Of a stretch of DNA of 6,829 nt, positions 6,509 through 6,829 are shown piece after piece. A program made the translations under genes and the position numbers. The stretch spans positions 1-6,829 of the forward strand of contig USHO01000059.1 of assembly GCA_900554485.1 (NCBI GenBank), in the 5' to 3' direction. The notes under the pieces are model-generated. The model was not told where the DNA came from, ran no database searches, and saw only the letters and a program-made list of their open reading frames with translations. Within the stretch, counting starts at the first letter, position 1. The number at the start of each line of letters is the position of its first letter. The DNA comes from an uncultured Eubacteriales bacterium. GTDB taxonomy: Bacteria; Bacillota; Clostridia; Christensenellales; Borkfalkiaceae.

Positions 6509-6829
6509 TTCAATCCTCCTGTAACGTCTAATCTGTAAGCGTACGACGGAACGACGACTTTTCCGTCTTCGTCGCCGTAAATCGCGAAACAGGTTCTGAA
6601 CGGCGGAATTTCCTGCGGGAATTTACCGAGCCCGTCGGTAAAATATATGAGTCCGCGGATTTTAGAGCCTTTCGCTTTCTCTTCGGTAAGCAGATCGAAC
6701 ACCGGCGCGAACTCCGTACCCGACCCGCCCTTTATCTCAAACTCTCCCAGATACGCGTCGAGTTCTTCGCGGGTTGAAAACGTCCTGTCCTCGCGGATAG
6801 CCATATCGCATTGTATTATCCTTACTTTA
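6505..6829 (-). CDS. VWA-like domain protein, DUF2201/COG3864 type (N-terminal part outside the window)
   Basis: Only the last 107 residues are present; the frame stays open to the right edge, so the first in-frame ATG (6802-6804) is internal and not the start. The visible part reads KVRIIQCD, then GGSGTEFAPVFD, then GLIYFTDGLGKFP, then a Pro/aromatic segment ending in DVTGGLK. This is the C-terminal half of a VWA fold: the Thr of GGSGT and the Asp of FTDG match the second and third metal-site positions (MIDAS), while the first (DxSxS) would lie upstream. The GGxGT...YFTDGxGxFP pattern is what I know from the DUF2201 family, annotated elsewhere as putative metallopeptidases with a C-terminal VWA-like domain; any HExxH motif would be outside the window. 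The ATGA overlap with the MoxR-like ATPase gene supports a working pair. The family call rests on motifs in a partial protein. Confidence 0.8.
   Translation of the reverse strand, partial: KVRIIQCDMAIREDRTFSTREELDAYLGEFEIKGGSGTEFAPVFDLLTEEKAKGSKIRGLIYFTDGLGKFPQEIPPFRTCFAIYGDEDGKVVVPSYAYRLDVTGGLK
6515..6520 (-). promoter_or_regulatory. Ribosome binding site of the AAA+ ATPase gene
   Basis: A perfect AGGAGG (minus strand) lies 6 bases before the ATG at 6506-6508, inside the last codons of the VWA-like gene (it encodes part of the final TGGLK). It decides the ATPase start and shows that the two genes are translated as a linked pair. Confidence 0.85.

Noticed and set aside
5003..6538. A 511-codon open frame on the plus strand opposite the AAA+ ATPase gene.
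   Set aside because: Its product is Phe/Arg/Val-rich with no recognisable motif, and it mirrors a gene with clear Walker and sensor motifs and a perfect ribosome site. It arises from biased codon use on the other strand.

Overview
All genes in this window lie on the minus strand, so they are transcribed right to left. The gene content suggests a Bacillota-type bacterium, probably a clostridial lineage. The grounds are a DUF1292 (YrzB-like) gene, a PyrR-type transcription attenuator in front of a uracil permease, a heterodimeric ABC exporter, strong AGGAG/AGGAGG Shine-Dalgarno sites at several genes and consensus sigma-A promoters. The species cannot be named from the sequence. The dense packing and long antisense reading frames reflect a GC-rich, strongly biased codon usage (many GCG, CGC, GAC and TTC codons).

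Right part (6829 to 1554): what looks like one operon. It enters the window inside a gene for a VWA-like (DUF2201/COG3864-type) protein, of which only the C-terminal end is present. Next comes a MoxR-like AAA+ ATPase, joined to it by an ATGA overlap. After a 66-bp gap come two ABC exporter half-transporters, themselves joined by an ATGA overlap. The two ABC subunits are complementary. The first has Asp for the catalytic Glu and Gln for the switch His but a good LSGGQ. The second has intact catalytic residues but an LSQGQ signature. They should form a heterodimer with one degenerate and one competent ATP site. Whether the AAA+/VWA pair acts together with the exporter is unknown.

Middle (1553 to 1170): a short spacer with a near-consensus promoter (TTGAAA-17-TACAAT), whose -35 box lies inside an 8-bp perfect inverted repeat, then a small acidic DUF1292 protein.

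Left part (1169 to 1): a consensus promoter (TTGACA-17-TATCAT) and a leader RNA of about 150 nt. The leader can be read as a complete PyrR attenuator: a binding hairpin with loop CAGAGA, an alternative antiterminator pairing, and an intrinsic terminator. The NCS2 uracil permease gene follows and runs off the left edge after 306 codons. This leader links uracil uptake to the cell's pyrimidine nucleotide level. The permease has Gln where the E. coli UraA proton/substrate glutamate would align, with a Glu one helical turn earlier.

I saw no RNA genes, CRISPR arrays, insertion sequences or phage genes. I found no clearly novel system. The points most worth checking are the UraA Gln substitution, the joint AAA+/VWA/exporter operon, and the inverted repeats at the two promoters.
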